Counted from the first letter of the stretch, positions 1 to 8,383 are shown. The stretch: 64,000 nt of DNA from Sphingopyxis sp. BSN-002 (GCF_022024275.1 NZ_CP091804.1:3242501-3306500), one strand, 5' to 3'. Numbers and translations are program-made. The notes: generated by a model not told the origin, from the sequence alone.

Positions 1-749
1 TTGACGCGGCCGCGGATCGGCGCCGCGATTTCTTCCAGTGCGTCGATGCGGCTGGTGAGCACGCCAGCTTTGTCGAAAGCGCGCAGGTCGGCGATGGCGC
101 GGTCGAACGGGCCGGTCGCGCGGAGCAAGGGCAGATAGGCCCCGGCGCCGATGCGGACGAGTGCGCCGGCGTCCTTCGCATCGAGTTCGTCGCGCAGGCT
201 TTCAATATCGGCGGCGACCGGCAGCGGTCCGTTTGCAAGCAGACCGACCGCATCGGGCAAGGTGAAATCAATCGTGACGTCGCCGATCCCGGCCGCATCG
301 AGCGCCTCGATCGCGACGGTGACGATCTCGCGCGCGGCGGCGACGCTGTCGCTGCCGATCAGCTCGGCGCCGACCTGCAGCATTTCGCGCGCGGGGCGAA
401 GCTGGCTGGCGCGGAGCTTGACGATCTGGCCGGCATAGCAGAGCCGCAGCGGGCGCGGCGCCTTGGCGAGCAGTGAGGTGGCGATGCGGCCAACCTGCCG
501 CGTGATGTCGGGACGCAGCGCGAGGGTCCGCTGCGACACCGGATCGGTGAAGCGCAAGAGGTCGCGGGCGCTGCGATCGTCATCGGTGCCGAGCGTCTCG
601 CGAAACTCGGCGAGCGGGGGCGAGACGCGGCCATAGCCGTGCGAGCGCATCGCATCGACGAGCGCGCGGGTGACGCGCGAGGCGGCCTCGGCCTGCGCGG
701 GCAGGCGGTCGCGGAGGCCTTCGGGCAGCAGGGCAGGGGCCTTGGTCAT
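1..749 (-). CDS. hisZ: ATP phosphoribosyltransferase regulatory subunit HisZ (partial, C-terminus outside window)
   Basis: HisZ is a class II aminoacyl-tRNA-synthetase-like protein without tRNA charging activity. It pairs with short-form HisG to catalyse and feedback-control the first step of histidine synthesis. Translating the minus strand from the ATG at 749 gives MTKAPALLPEGLRDRLP, then a histidyl-tRNA-synthetase-like core with 'RFTDPVSQRTLALRPDITRQ' (motif 2-like region). The reading frame has no stop before base 1, so about 249 codons are visible and the C-terminus is missing. It lies 54 bp downstream of serA on the same strand and may be the last gene of a serC-serA-hisZ transcript. 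Family assignment is firm; the partner hisG is not in the window. Confidence 0.88.
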   Translation of the reverse strand, partial: MTKAPALLPEGLRDRLPAQAEAASRVTRALVDAMRSHGYGRVSPPLAEFRETLGTDDDRSARDLLRFTDPVSQRTLALRPDITRQVGRIATSLLAKAPRPLRLCYAGQIVKLRASQLRPAREMLQVGAELIGSDSVAAAREIVTVAIEALDAAGIGDVTIDFTLPDAVGLLANGPLPVAADIESLRDELDAKDAGALVRIGAGAYLPLLRATGPFDRAIADLRAFDKAGVLTSRIDALEEIAAPIRGRV

Positions 750-803
750 CGATTGCGGCCTTAGAAGGGTGGCGGGAGCGTTTCAACCGCTCCCGCCGGA
801 TGG

Positions 804-2390
804 TCAGAACTTCAAACCCTTCACCGTCTTCACGCCCGGAAGCTGGCAAAGTTGCCACAGCAAAGGTTCGGGCATCGGCGAGTCGAGGCTCAAAAGCAGC
901 ACGGCTTCGCCGCCTGCGGCGCGGCGGCCGAGGTGGAAGGTTCCGATGTTGAGCCCGGCTTCGCCGAGCGCGGTGCCGATGCGGCCGATGAAGCCCGGAG
1001 CATCCTCGTTGACGATATAGAGCATATGGCCGTCGAGATCGGCCTCGACCTTGATGCCGAACATTTCGACGAGGCGCGGGTCGCCGTTGCTGAACAGCGT
1101 GCCCGCGACCGAGCGGTCGCCTGCCTCGGTCGCGACGGTGACGCGGACGAGCGTGTGGTAATCGCCGTCGCGGTCGTGGCGAACTTCGCGGACGTCGAGC
1201 CCGCGTTCGCGCGCGAGGTGCGGGGCGTTGACCATGTTCACGCTGTCCGAGTAGCGGCGCATCAGGCCGGTGAGCACCGCGGCAGTGATCGGCTTGAGGT
1301 TGAGCTCGGCGGCGGCGCCTTCGACCTCGATCGAGATGGTGGTGAGGTTGTCGTGCGCGAGCTGGCCGACGAGGCTGCCGAGCTTTTCTGCGAGGCTCAT
1401 ATAGGGGCGCAGCTTCGGCGCTTCCTCGGCCGACAGGCTCGGCACGTTGAGCGCGTTGGTGATGCCGCCGGTGAGGAGATAATCGCTGATCTGCTCGGCG
1501 ACCTGGATGGCGACATTGACCTGCGCTTCATCGGTCGACGCACCGAGGTGCGGCGTGCAGATGAAGTTCGGGGTGCCGAACAGCGGGTGGTCGGCCGCCG
1601 GCGGTTCGGTCTGGAACACGTCGAGCGCGGCGCCCGCGACGTGGCCGCTGTCGAGCGCGTCCTTGAGCGCCGCTTCGTCGATCAGGCCGCCGCGCGCGCA
1701 GTTGATGATGCGGACGCCCTTCTTCGCCTTGGCGATATTCTCGGCCGACAGGATATTGCGCGTCTGGTCAGTCAGCGGCGTGTGCAGCGTGATGAAATCG
1801 GCCTTGGCGAGCAAAGTGTCGAGATCGGCCTTTTCGACGCCGAGTTCGATCGCGCGCTCGGGGGTCAGGAAGGGGTCGAAGGCAACGACCTTCATCCGCA
1901 GGCCGAGGGCGCGCTCGGCGACGATGCTGCCGATGTTGCCGCAGCCGATCAGGCCGAGCGTCTTCGACGTGAGCTCGACGCCCATGAAGTCATTCTTCGG
2001 CCATTTGCCCGCCTGCGTCAGCGTGTTCGCTTCGGGGATCTGGCGCGCGAGCGCGAACATCATCGCGATCGCATGCTCGGCGGTGGTGATGCTGTTGCCG
2101 AAGGGCGTGTTCATCACGATGACGCCCTGCTTCGACGCCGAGGGAATGTCGACATTGTCGACACCGATCCCGGCGCGGCCGACGACCTTCAGGTTCGTCG
2201 CGGCGGCGAGGACGTCCGCGGTGACTTTCGTGGCCGAGCGGATCGCGAGGCCGTCATAGTCGCCGATCATCGCGATCAGCTCATCCTTGGTCTTGCCGGT
2301 GATGACATCGACGTCGATGCCACGTTCCTTGAAGATCGCGGCGGCCTTGGGGTCCATTTTGTCGGAAATCAGAACTTTGGGTGCGGTCAT
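804..2390 (-). CDS. serA: D-3-phosphoglycerate dehydrogenase
   Basis: This 528-residue protein oxidises 3-phosphoglycerate to 3-phosphohydroxypyruvate with NAD, the first step of serine synthesis in the cytoplasm. The order is a substrate-binding half, a Rossmann NAD-binding domain with 'LGLIGCGNIGS', the D-2-hydroxyacid dehydrogenase signatures 'INCARGGLIDE' and 'TPHLGAS' (catalytic His in 'TPH'), an intervening ASB-type domain, and a C-terminal ACT domain starting near 'DGHMLYIVNEDAPGFIGRIG'. The length fits the long type-I form with ASB plus ACT, which suggests serine feedback control. The start ATG at 2390 follows AGGAA. It lies downstream of serC, separated by an inverted repeat. Confidence 0.97.
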   Translation of the reverse strand: MTAPKVLISDKMDPKAAAIFKERGIDVDVITGKTKDELIAMIGDYDGLAIRSATKVTADVLAAATNLKVVGRAGIGVDNVDIPSASKQGVIVMNTPFGNSITTAEHAIAMMFALARQIPEANTLTQAGKWPKNDFMGVELTSKTLGLIGCGNIGSIVAERALGLRMKVVAFDPFLTPERAIELGVEKADLDTLLAKADFITLHTPLTDQTRNILSAENIAKAKKGVRIINCARGGLIDEAALKDALDSGHVAGAALDVFQTEPPAADHPLFGTPNFICTPHLGASTDEAQVNVAIQVAEQISDYLLTGGITNALNVPSLSAEEAPKLRPYMSLAEKLGSLVGQLAHDNLTTISIEVEGAAAELNLKPITAAVLTGLMRRYSDSVNMVNAPHLARERGLDVREVRHDRDGDYHTLVRVTVATEAGDRSVAGTLFSNGDPRLVEMFGIKVEADLDGHMLYIVNEDAPGFIGRIGTALGEAGLNIGTFHLGRRAAGGEAVLLLSLDSPMPEPLLWQLCQLPGVKTVKGLKF

Positions 2391-2409
2391 GTTTCTATTC
2401 CTGTTTTCT

Positions 2410-2502
2410 CGTCACCCCCGCGAAGGCGGGGGTCCAGCTTCCTTGTTCGCTGCTGGGTATGACGATGGAAAAAGCTGGATTCCCGCCTTCGCGAGAATGA
2501 CG
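2410..2502. repeat. Intergenic inverted repeat (sphingomonad REP-like element) between serA and serC
   Basis: Two imperfectly complementary arms of about 27 bp face each other at 2410-2436 (CGTCACCCCCGCGAAGGCGG start) and 2475-2502 (ending CCTTCGCGAGAATGACG), separated by 38 bp. In RNA this would form a long stem with a few mismatches. Elements of this kind, with GTCACCCCCGCGAAGGCGGG-type arms, are widespread between sphingomonad genes; that is background knowledge, not shown here. It could act as a transcription attenuator or mRNA-stability element between serC and serA. Confidence 0.75.
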
Positions 2503-2513
2503 ATTAAAAGAGT

Positions 2514-3641
2514 TCAGGCGTTGAGCGAGGCGTAGGCCCAGTCGAGCCACGGGCCGAGCGCTTCGATATCGGCGGTGTCGACGGTCGCGCCGCACCAGAT
2601 ACGCAGGCCCGGAGGCGCATCGCGGTAGCCCGCGATGTCATACGCCGCGCCTTCGGCTTCGAGCAGGCCGGCGAACTTCTTGATGAAGGCTTCGTCGGCG
2701 CCCGCGACCGACAGGCAGACCGAGGTCTTCGAGCGGCTGGCCGGGTCGGCGGCGAGGTGGCTCAGCCACTCGCGTTCTTCGACGATCTTGTCGAGTGCGG
2801 CGGCGTTGGCATCGCTGCGGGCCTTGAGGCCGTCGAGACCGCCCAGCAACTTCGCCCATTCGAGCGCGAAGATCGCGTCCTCGACCGCGAGCATCGACGG
2901 GGTGTTGATCGTCTCGCCCTTGAACACGCCTTCGGCGAGCGCGCCCTTCGAAACGAGGCGGAAGACCTTCGGCAGCGGCCAGGCGGGGGTGTAATTTTCG
3001 AGCCGTTCGACCGCGCGCGGGCCGAGGATCAGCACGCCATGGCCGCCTTCGCCGCCGAGCACTTTCTGCCAGCTGAAGGTCGCGACGTCGATCTTGTCCC
3101 ACGGCAGGTCGTAGGCGAACACGGCCGAGGTCGCGTCGGCGAAGCTCAGGCCTTCGCGGTCGGCGGCGATCCAGTCGCCGTTCGGGACGCGAACGCCCGA
3201 GGTGGTGCCGTTCCAGGTGAAAAGGACATCATTCGACCAGTCGACTTGGCCGAGGTCGGGAAGCTGGCCGTAATCGGCGCGGATGACGGTGGGGTCGAGC
3301 TTGAGCTGCTTCGCGGCATCGGTGACCCAGCCCTCGCCGAAGCTCTCCCAAGCGAGCGTCGTGACGGGGCGGGCGCCGAGCATCGTCCACATCGCCATTT
3401 CGAAGGCGCCGGTGTCCGATCCAGGCACGATGCCGATGCGGTGCGTGTCGGGAAGCTGCAGCATCTCGCGCATCAGGTCGATGCAATGAGCGAGGCGCGT
3501 CTTGCCGATCTTCGCGCGGTGCGAGCGGCCGAGCGATTCGGTAGCTAGTTTTTCGGGGGACCAGACCGGCGGCTTGGCGCAGGGACCGGAAGAAAAATAG
3601 GGGCGCGTCGGTCGCACCTGTGGCGTCGTCACTTCACTCAT
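2514..3641 (-). CDS. serC: Phosphoserine aminotransferase
   Basis: This 375-residue PLP enzyme transaminates 3-phosphohydroxypyruvate with glutamate to give O-phosphoserine, the second step of serine synthesis; a related role in pyridoxal phosphate synthesis is possible. It has the fold-type I features of the alphaproteobacterial SerC branch: 'YFSSGPCAKPP' at the N-terminus, 'FTWNGTTSGVRVPNGDW', the acidic PLP-contacting segment 'FADATSAVF', and the PLP lysine in 'SWQKVLGGEGGHG'. Its start ATG at 3641 is preceded by a Shine-Dalgarno sequence buried in a hairpin (see the leader feature). It is the first gene before serA on the same strand. Confidence 0.97.
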   Translation of the reverse strand: MSEVTTPQVRPTRPYFSSGPCAKPPVWSPEKLATESLGRSHRAKIGKTRLAHCIDLMREMLQLPDTHRIGIVPGSDTGAFEMAMWTMLGARPVTTLAWESFGEGWVTDAAKQLKLDPTVIRADYGQLPDLGQVDWSNDVLFTWNGTTSGVRVPNGDWIAADREGLSFADATSAVFAYDLPWDKIDVATFSWQKVLGGEGGHGVLILGPRAVERLENYTPAWPLPKVFRLVSKGALAEGVFKGETINTPSMLAVEDAIFALEWAKLLGGLDGLKARSDANAAALDKIVEEREWLSHLAADPASRSKTSVCLSVAGADEAFIKKFAGLLEAEGAAYDIAGYRDAPPGLRIWCGATVDTADIEALGPWLDWAYASLNA

Positions 3642-3700
3642 TATAGTCTCTCCTTGCAGAGAGCTCGCGCGGCGTTGGGACCGCGTGGCCCGGCGCCGCG
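3642..3700 (-). promoter_or_regulatory. serC leader: two hairpins, the second sequestering the ribosome binding site
   Basis: Reading the minus strand, hairpin 1 (3700-3668) has a 7-bp stem CGCGGCG/CGCCGCG enclosing a second GGGCC/GGTCC pairing. Hairpin 2 (3663-3648) is CTCTCT-GCAA-GGAGAG, a 6-bp stem closed by a GNRA tetraloop whose 3' arm contains the GGAG Shine-Dalgarno 8 nt before the serC ATG. This matches the layout I recall for the 'serC' motif found computationally upstream of serC in alphaproteobacteria. The ligand or trigger is unknown to me. The structure is seen directly; its identity with the known motif is inferred. Confidence 0.7.
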
Positions 3701-3813
3701 TTTAGGTTCGCACGCGCAACTGTCAAACAAATTGCGCCGTCCGCGCGAAATTTCCGACGAGCCGAGGCAAAGGTATACGGCTTGTTAACCATCTTGTCGG
3801 TAATTTGACGGCC

Positions 3814-4515
3814 ATGCCGATCCCGCCTTTCCTGAAGCCCCGGATCCTGATCGCCGCCGTCGCGGCGCTGTCGCTATCCGCCTGTTTCGGGGCGCCCGAG
3901 GCGATGAAGAATAGCGGCGGGAAACGTCCGGTCGCGAGCAAGCCAAGCCGTCCGCAAGTCGTCGGTACGCCGTCCTTCACCAGCGCCGAAGCGCAGCAAT
4001 GCGCGTTCGATCTCAAACAGGCGGGGGTGCGCTTCACCCCTCTGCCGAACCAGGATCATGGCGGCGGATGCAGTTCGATCGATTCGGTGAAGCTCCTCGA
4101 TATCGGCACCCCGGTTTCGGGCCTTGGCGCGATGACCTGCCCGCTTGCGAAGAATTTTGCGGCGTGGGCGCAGTTCGCGGTCAAACCCGCGGCACGCAGA
4201 TACTTCGGATCCGAGGTCGTGAAGATCGAGACCTTCGGCACCTACAGCTGCCGCAATATCTATGGCGGACGTTCGGGACGACTGTCGCAGCACGCCTATT
4301 CGAACGCGATCGACGTCTCGGGCTTCGTGCTGGCCGACGGGCGCCGCATCATGCTCGATGGCGGGTGGAAGGGCGACAAGGCGTCACAGGACTTTCTCCG
4401 CGCGCTCCACAAATCGGCATGCCGCCGCTTCGGTACGGTGCTCAGCCCCGATTATAATGCGGCCCACTATAATCATTTCCACATGGATATGAGCGGCAAC
4501 GGTTACTGCCGCTAG
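3814..4515 (+). CDS. Extensin-family lipoprotein
   Basis: About 233 residues with a lipoprotein signal peptide (hydrophobic stretch then lipobox L-S-A-C), so it is likely anchored to the outer membrane on the periplasmic side. After a proline/lysine-rich linker comes an extensin-like C-terminal domain: paired cysteines (CAFDL, GGGCSS, MTCPLAKNF, YSCRN, KSACR, GYCR) and 'SQHAYSNAIDVSGF' plus 'YNHFHMD', the conserved His/Asp sites of this domain. These residues resemble metal ligands of D-Ala-D-Ala peptidase-like folds, so a cell-wall role is plausible but unproven. I chose the ATG at 3814; a TTG at 3805 is possible but less likely. Confidence 0.85.
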   Translation: MPIPPFLKPRILIAAVAALSLSACFGAPEAMKNSGGKRPVASKPSRPQVVGTPSFTSAEAQQCAFDLKQAGVRFTPLPNQDHGGGCSSIDSVKLLDIGTPVSGLGAMTCPLAKNFAAWAQFAVKPAARRYFGSEVVKIETFGTYSCRNIYGGRSGRLSQHAYSNAIDVSGFVLADGRRIMLDGGWKGDKASQDFLRALHKSACRRFGTVLSPDYNAAHYNHFHMDMSGNGYCR

Positions 4516-4563
4516 AGCGCCGCCGTCTTGGCAAAGTCACGCGAAGCGAGTAGCCGCACCTGA

Positions 4564-5436
4564 ATGACAAAAGACAAACAGCCCCATCGTTCGCGTTTCC
4601 ACAAAGCCAAGGACGACGCGCAGTTCGCCAAGCAGGCGACCACCACCCCGCAGACCGCCGACCCGGCCTACAAGCTTGCCTTCCAGGACAATGATTTCCT
4701 GCTGCGCGAGGATCTGCGCCCCGTGCGCTTCCAGCTCGAGCTGCTGAAGCCCGAACTGCTGCTGGACGAGGCCGGAATCGAGTCGACGCTCGTGATCTAT
4801 GGCTCGGCGCGCATTCCCGAACCCGACGCTGCGGACGGGCTCGAAGCCGCAGCGACCGACGACGTCCAGCGCAACATCGCGCGCCACCTGAAGGCCAAGG
4901 CGAAATATTACGACGAGGCGCGCAAGCTGGCGCGGATCGCGAGCCAGGTGCCGTGCGACGAGGACGGTTGTCGCCACTTCGTCGTCTGCTCGGGCGGCGG
5001 TCCCTCGATCATGGAGGCCGCGAACCGCGGCGCCGCCGACGAGGGTCGCGAATCGATCGGCCTCAACATCGTGCTGCCGCACGAGCAGGCGCCGAACCGT
5101 TTCGTGACGCCGTCGCTCAGCTTCCAGTTCCACTATTTCGCGCTGCGCAAGATGCACTTCCTGCTCCGCGCGCGCGCCGTCGCGGTCTTCCCGGGCGGGT
5201 TCGGCACCTTCGACGAGATGTTCGAACTGCTGACGCTGATCCAGACCGGCAAGATCAAGCCGATCCCGATCGTGCTGTTCGGCAAGGAATTCTGGCACCG
5301 CGTCGTCAATTTCGAGGCGCTGGTCGAGGAAGGTGTGGTGAGCGCACGCGACCTGAACCTGTTCCGGTTCGTCGAGACCGCCGAAGAAGCGTGGGCGATC
5401 ATCCAGGATTTCTACGCCAACGCCGAGCATCATTGA
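4564..5436 (+). CDS. LOG-family Rossmann-fold protein (nucleotide phosphoribohydrolase-like)
   Basis: This 290-residue cytoplasmic protein belongs to the lysine-decarboxylase-like/LOG family, whose members release ribose 5-phosphate from nucleoside monophosphates, including cytokinin nucleotides. It contains 'CSGGGPSIMEAANRGA' near residues 143-158 and the family hallmark PGGxGTxxE as 'PGGFGTFDEMFE'. It carries an N-terminal extension of about 110 residues compared with short LOG proteins, as in larger bacterial paralogues. It stands alone between the extensin gene and a converging cytochrome pair, with a hairpin terminator downstream. The physiological substrate cannot be told from sequence. 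Confidence 0.88.
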   Translation: MTKDKQPHRSRFHKAKDDAQFAKQATTTPQTADPAYKLAFQDNDFLLREDLRPVRFQLELLKPELLLDEAGIESTLVIYGSARIPEPDAADGLEAAATDDVQRNIARHLKAKAKYYDEARKLARIASQVPCDEDGCRHFVVCSGGGPSIMEAANRGAADEGRESIGLNIVLPHEQAPNRFVTPSLSFQFHYFALRKMHFLLRARAVAVFPGGFGTFDEMFELLTLIQTGKIKPIPIVLFGKEFWHRVVNFEALVEEGVVSARDLNLFRFVETAEEAWAIIQDFYANAEHH

Positions 5437-5442
5437 GGGCAC

Positions 5443-5466
5443 TTCCCCGCGCAGAGTCGCGGGGAA
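5443..5466. terminator. Bidirectional hairpin between convergent genes
   Basis: A perfect 9-bp stem TTCCCCGCG / CGCGGGGAA with the 6-nt loop CAGAGT lies in the 35-bp gap between the LOG gene, ending at 5436, and the minus-strand cytochrome gene, ending at 5472. There is no clear U-tract on either side, so termination efficiency is uncertain. Confidence 0.65.
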
Positions 5467-5471
5467 TGGCG

Positions 5472-5903
5472 CTATTTCTGGCTTTCCAGATAGAGGAACA
5501 GCGCCTTGCGATCCGCCTCGTCGATCACGCCTGCGAACGCCATGCGCGTCCCGGGCGCATATTTCATCGGCGCTTCGATGAATTGTTCGAGATGCGCTTC
5601 ATCCCAGACGCCGCCCTTGGCCTTCAGCGCCGACGAGTAGGAAAAGCCCGCATGCGATGCGACGGCGCGTCCGACCACGCCGTGCAGGTTCGGGCCGATC
5701 CCGTTGGGGCCGTCCTTGTTGATCGTATGGCAGGCGACGCAGCGTTTGAATACCTGCTCGCCCATCGCGGCGGTGGGTTCGACAGCGGGCGCGGGTTCTT
5801 CGGCCACCGCGCCGTCATCGGCTGCAGGTCGGGCCGGCTGGTCGGCCTTGCCGCATCCGGCAAGCAGCAACGCGCCCGCCAGTGCGACGGGCGCGAGACG
5901 CAT
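5472..5903 (-). CDS. Class I cytochrome c lipoprotein
   Basis: A 143-residue single-haem cytochrome c. It starts MRLAPVALAGALLLAGCG, a lipoprotein signal with lipobox L-A-G-C, so it should be membrane-tethered facing the periplasm. The haem site is CVACH, followed by 'GIGPNLHGVVGR', and the distal methionine ligand is probably in 'PGTRMAFAG'. An acidic, proline-rich linker separates the lipid anchor from the haem domain. Its ATG overlaps the TAA stop of the upstream cytochrome by one base, indicating translational coupling. The likely role is electron shuttling to a terminal oxidase. Confidence 0.9.
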   Translation of the reverse strand: MRLAPVALAGALLLAGCGKADQPARPAADDGAVAEEPAPAVEPTAAMGEQVFKRCVACHTINKDGPNGIGPNLHGVVGRAVASHAGFSYSSALKAKGGVWDEAHLEQFIEAPMKYAPGTRMAFAGVIDEADRKALFLYLESQK

Positions 5904-6553
5904 TATTTCTTGGCTTCGGCGGGAGCGGCGGGAGCCGCGGCGGCGCCTTCCGCACCCTTGGCGGCTTCGGCCGGGGCGGCGCCCTTGTCGGCGCCAGCTG
6001 CAGGGGCGGCATCGGCCGCGGGAGCCGCTTCGGCCGCCGGCAGCGGAACATTCGAACCCTGCGCGTTCAGATAGACCATCAGGTTGGCGCGGTCTTCGGG
6101 GCTCGACAGACCGGCGAACGACATTTTCGTGCCGTTGGCGAACTTGCGCGGGCTGGCGAGCCACTGGTCGAGATTTTCGAAGGTCCAGGTGCCGCCATGG
6201 CTCTTGAGCGCATCGGAGAAGGCGAAACCGCCGCGGCCATGGCCGATCTCGTCGCCGACGACGGCGTAGAGGTTCGGGCCGATGCCGTTGTTACCGCCCT
6301 GGTTGTCCGTGTGGCACGCGGCGCACTTGGCGAACACGGCCTTGCCCTTTTCGACGTCGGCTGCGGCGAGCAGGTTGGGCAGGGGAACCGCGGACTTGCC
6401 GCCGCCTGCGCCGGCTTCGGCATCCTCGATCGGATAGCCCGGCTTTTCGGGGTTATGGCTGGCAAACAACATGCCCGAGCCGATCGACAGGCCCAGTGCG
6501 CAAATGCCGGCGAACAAAACCCAGCCGGCAATAGTATTGTTGCGGTCGTCCAT
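5903..6553 (-). CDS. Membrane-anchored cytochrome c (CycM/c552-like)
   Basis: A 216-residue protein with an uncleaved N-terminal membrane helix (about residues 6-30, 'IAGWVLFAGICALGLSIG'), then a class I cytochrome c domain with haem motif CAACH, 'GIGPNLYAVVGDEIG' and the methionine ligand in 'NGTKMSFAGL'. After the haem domain is an unusual tail of about 60 residues rich in alanine, proline and glutamate ending in KK. Membrane-anchored cytochromes of this type carry electrons from the bc1 complex to cytochrome c oxidase. It is translationally coupled to a second, lipid-anchored cytochrome downstream. Confidence 0.9.
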   Translation of the reverse strand: MDDRNNTIAGWVLFAGICALGLSIGSGMLFASHNPEKPGYPIEDAEAGAGGGKSAVPLPNLLAAADVEKGKAVFAKCAACHTDNQGGNNGIGPNLYAVVGDEIGHGRGGFAFSDALKSHGGTWTFENLDQWLASPRKFANGTKMSFAGLSSPEDRANLMVYLNAQGSNVPLPAAEAAPAADAAPAAGADKGAAPAEAAKGAEGAAAAPAAPAEAKK

Positions 6554-6718
6554 GCTTGCAGCCCCGTTCGCTCACGCCCGCCCGTGGGCGCGTATATGAT
6601 TTGGTCGCTCCCTTACTGGGGCACGATGCGCGGCGCAAGGGGATGAAATCGCACGGGCTGCGGTTGCGCGCCCCTTCATGCCTCGCTATGCGCCGCGGCG
6701 CAGTTCGGAAGGGCAGTC

Positions 6719-7609
6719 ATGGGCAGTTATTCGGCTTCGGCGCAGCGATTGGTGGATGAAATGAAGGCGGCGGCGCTCGCCGATCCGGCACGCGGCCTCG
6801 CTTTTCAGGGCGCCCCCGGCGCGAACAGCGATCTGGCGGCGCGCGAATATGACGCGGCCTCGCTGCCGATGCCTTGCTATTCGTTCGAGGATGCGATCGA
6901 GGCGGTGCTGGGCGGCAGCGTCGAGCGCGCGATCATTCCGATCGAGAACAGCCTGCACGGACGCGTCGCCGACATCCATTTCCTGCTCCCCGAATCCGGT
7001 CTGCACATCATCGGCGAGCATTTTCTGCCGATCCGCTATGGCCTGATGAGCCGCGACCTCGGTCCGGTCACGCGCGCGATGAGCCACGAGCAGGCGCTCG
7101 GCCAGTGCCGCAAATGGCTCCGGGCCAATAACATCTCGCCGGTTGCGCACAGTGACACGGCGGGCGCCGCCGCGTGGGTCGCCGACAGCGACGAGGTCGG
7201 ACTGGCCGCTCTGGCTCCGCCGCACGCCGCGGGGCTTTACGGGCTGACGCTGCACGGCACGGGTATGGAAGATGCCGACCACAACATGACGCGCTTCGTC
7301 GTCCTCGCGCAGAAACCGCTGACCCAGCCGCCTGCCGACGTGCCACTGATGACGACCTTCGTCTTCGAGGTGAAGAATATCCCCGCCGCGCTTTACAAGG
7401 CGCTTGGCGGTTTCGCGACCAACGGCGTCAACATGACCAAGCTTGAAAGCTATCAGGTCGGCGGCAGCTTCGCGGCGACGAAATTCTATGCCGACATCGT
7501 CGGCGCGCCCGGCGACGAGCGGATCGATCGTGCGCTCGAGGAGCTTGATTTCCAGACGAAATCGCTGCGCCTCCTCGGCACCTATCCGCAGGCGCGGCTT
7601 CGGCCCTAA
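6719..7609 (+). CDS. pheA: Prephenate dehydratase
   Basis: A 296-residue monofunctional prephenate dehydratase that converts prephenate to phenylpyruvate for phenylalanine synthesis. The N-terminal part has 'LAFQGAPGANSDLAA' and 'IPIENSLHGRVADIHFLL'. The catalytic-site region is represented by 'ADHNMTRFVVLA', the family's T-R-F motif. A C-terminal ACT domain starts near 'LMTTFVFEVKNIPAALYKAL' and includes 'KLESYQVGG', the ESRP-like site for phenylalanine feedback. There is no chorismate mutase domain. GGAAGGG precedes the ATG at 6719. The gene end overlaps the convergent downstream gene by 4 bp. Confidence 0.96.
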   Translation: MGSYSASAQRLVDEMKAAALADPARGLAFQGAPGANSDLAAREYDAASLPMPCYSFEDAIEAVLGGSVERAIIPIENSLHGRVADIHFLLPESGLHIIGEHFLPIRYGLMSRDLGPVTRAMSHEQALGQCRKWLRANNISPVAHSDTAGAAAWVADSDEVGLAALAPPHAAGLYGLTLHGTGMEDADHNMTRFVVLAQKPLTQPPADVPLMTTFVFEVKNIPAALYKALGGFATNGVNMTKLESYQVGGSFAATKFYADIVGAPGDERIDRALEELDFQTKSLRLLGTYPQARLRP

Positions 7610-8277
7610 CCCCCGCGTGCGCGGAGCATCCGCGCCGTCGTGAAGCTCTGGACCACGAACAGTGTCACCAGAATGCTGGCAATGACCAGCCCGAAAAGGT
7701 CGAAGGGCGAGAAATTCGTGCCGCGGATGTCGCCGGGGCCGACGAACGCCATCGTCACGGTCATCGCCATCAGCATCAGGCGCAGCTCGGTCGGCCCGCC
7801 CGCCATATAGGACAGGCGAAACTCGCCGACGACCTTGGCCGCGATGAAGGTGTGGATCGACAGCAGGAAATAGCCGATGACCGCCATCAGCGCGACGTCG
7901 AGCCGCAGATAGGGGCTCATCCCGATCGCGCCGACCATCAGCAGGGTCGCGACGGCGTCCACGCTATGATCGACGAAATATCCGTAATTCGGTCGTTCGA
8001 TCCGCCGCCAGCGCGCGAGGCTGCCATCGAGCGAGTCGCCGAACCAGTTGACGATATAGCCGGCGAGGCAAAGCCCCAGCCATTCGTCGTCGATCCAGCT
8101 GAGCATGTAACCCGCAGCCACCATCACCGCGCCGAGGAAGCCGAGCGTCGTCAACTGGTCGGGCGTTACCCATGCGGGGAGGCGAGGACATATCCAGTTG
8201 AGCAGGCGGCGTTCGTGACGCGCGAGGAAGTTCTGCTGGATGCGCGTCGGCACATTGGCGGCCGGGGTGGTTGTCAT
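7606..8277 (-). CDS. CDP-alcohol phosphatidyltransferase family membrane protein
   Basis: About 223 residues with several membrane helices. It carries the complete CDP-OH-P signature D-x2-D-G-x2-A-R-x8-G-x3-D-x3-D, as 'DSLDGSLARW' followed by 'NYGYFVDHSVD'. Enzymes of this family move a phosphoalcohol from a CDP-linked donor onto an alcohol acceptor to make phospholipids. The acceptor, such as glycerol phosphate, inositol or serine, cannot be read from the sequence. A preceding in-frame TTG at 8304 exists, but the ATG at 8277 is the more natural start. The gene converges on pheA with a 4-bp overlap. Confidence 0.88.
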   Translation of the reverse strand: MTTTPAANVPTRIQQNFLARHERRLLNWICPRLPAWVTPDQLTTLGFLGAVMVAAGYMLSWIDDEWLGLCLAGYIVNWFGDSLDGSLARWRRIERPNYGYFVDHSVDAVATLLMVGAIGMSPYLRLDVALMAVIGYFLLSIHTFIAAKVVGEFRLSYMAGGPTELRLMLMAMTVTMAFVGPGDIRGTNFSPFDLFGLVIASILVTLFVVQSFTTARMLRARGG

Positions 8278-8383
8278 GGAAATCTTTCGCCGTCGCTGTC
8301 GCAAAAATGCCAGCGGAATGTCATTGGCCCGTCATAGAGGCGAAATCGCGGCGGGAAAAGGGCGCTTCGGTCGATCTGCCGTA

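Noticed and set aside
852..2462. 536-codon plus-strand frame over serA
   Set aside because: It is antisense to a textbook phosphoglycerate dehydrogenase, with charged low-complexity content.
2410..2502. CRISPR repeat or insertion sequence end
   Set aside because: There is only one inverted pair, with no regular spacers and no transposase. It fits a dispersed intergenic palindrome better.
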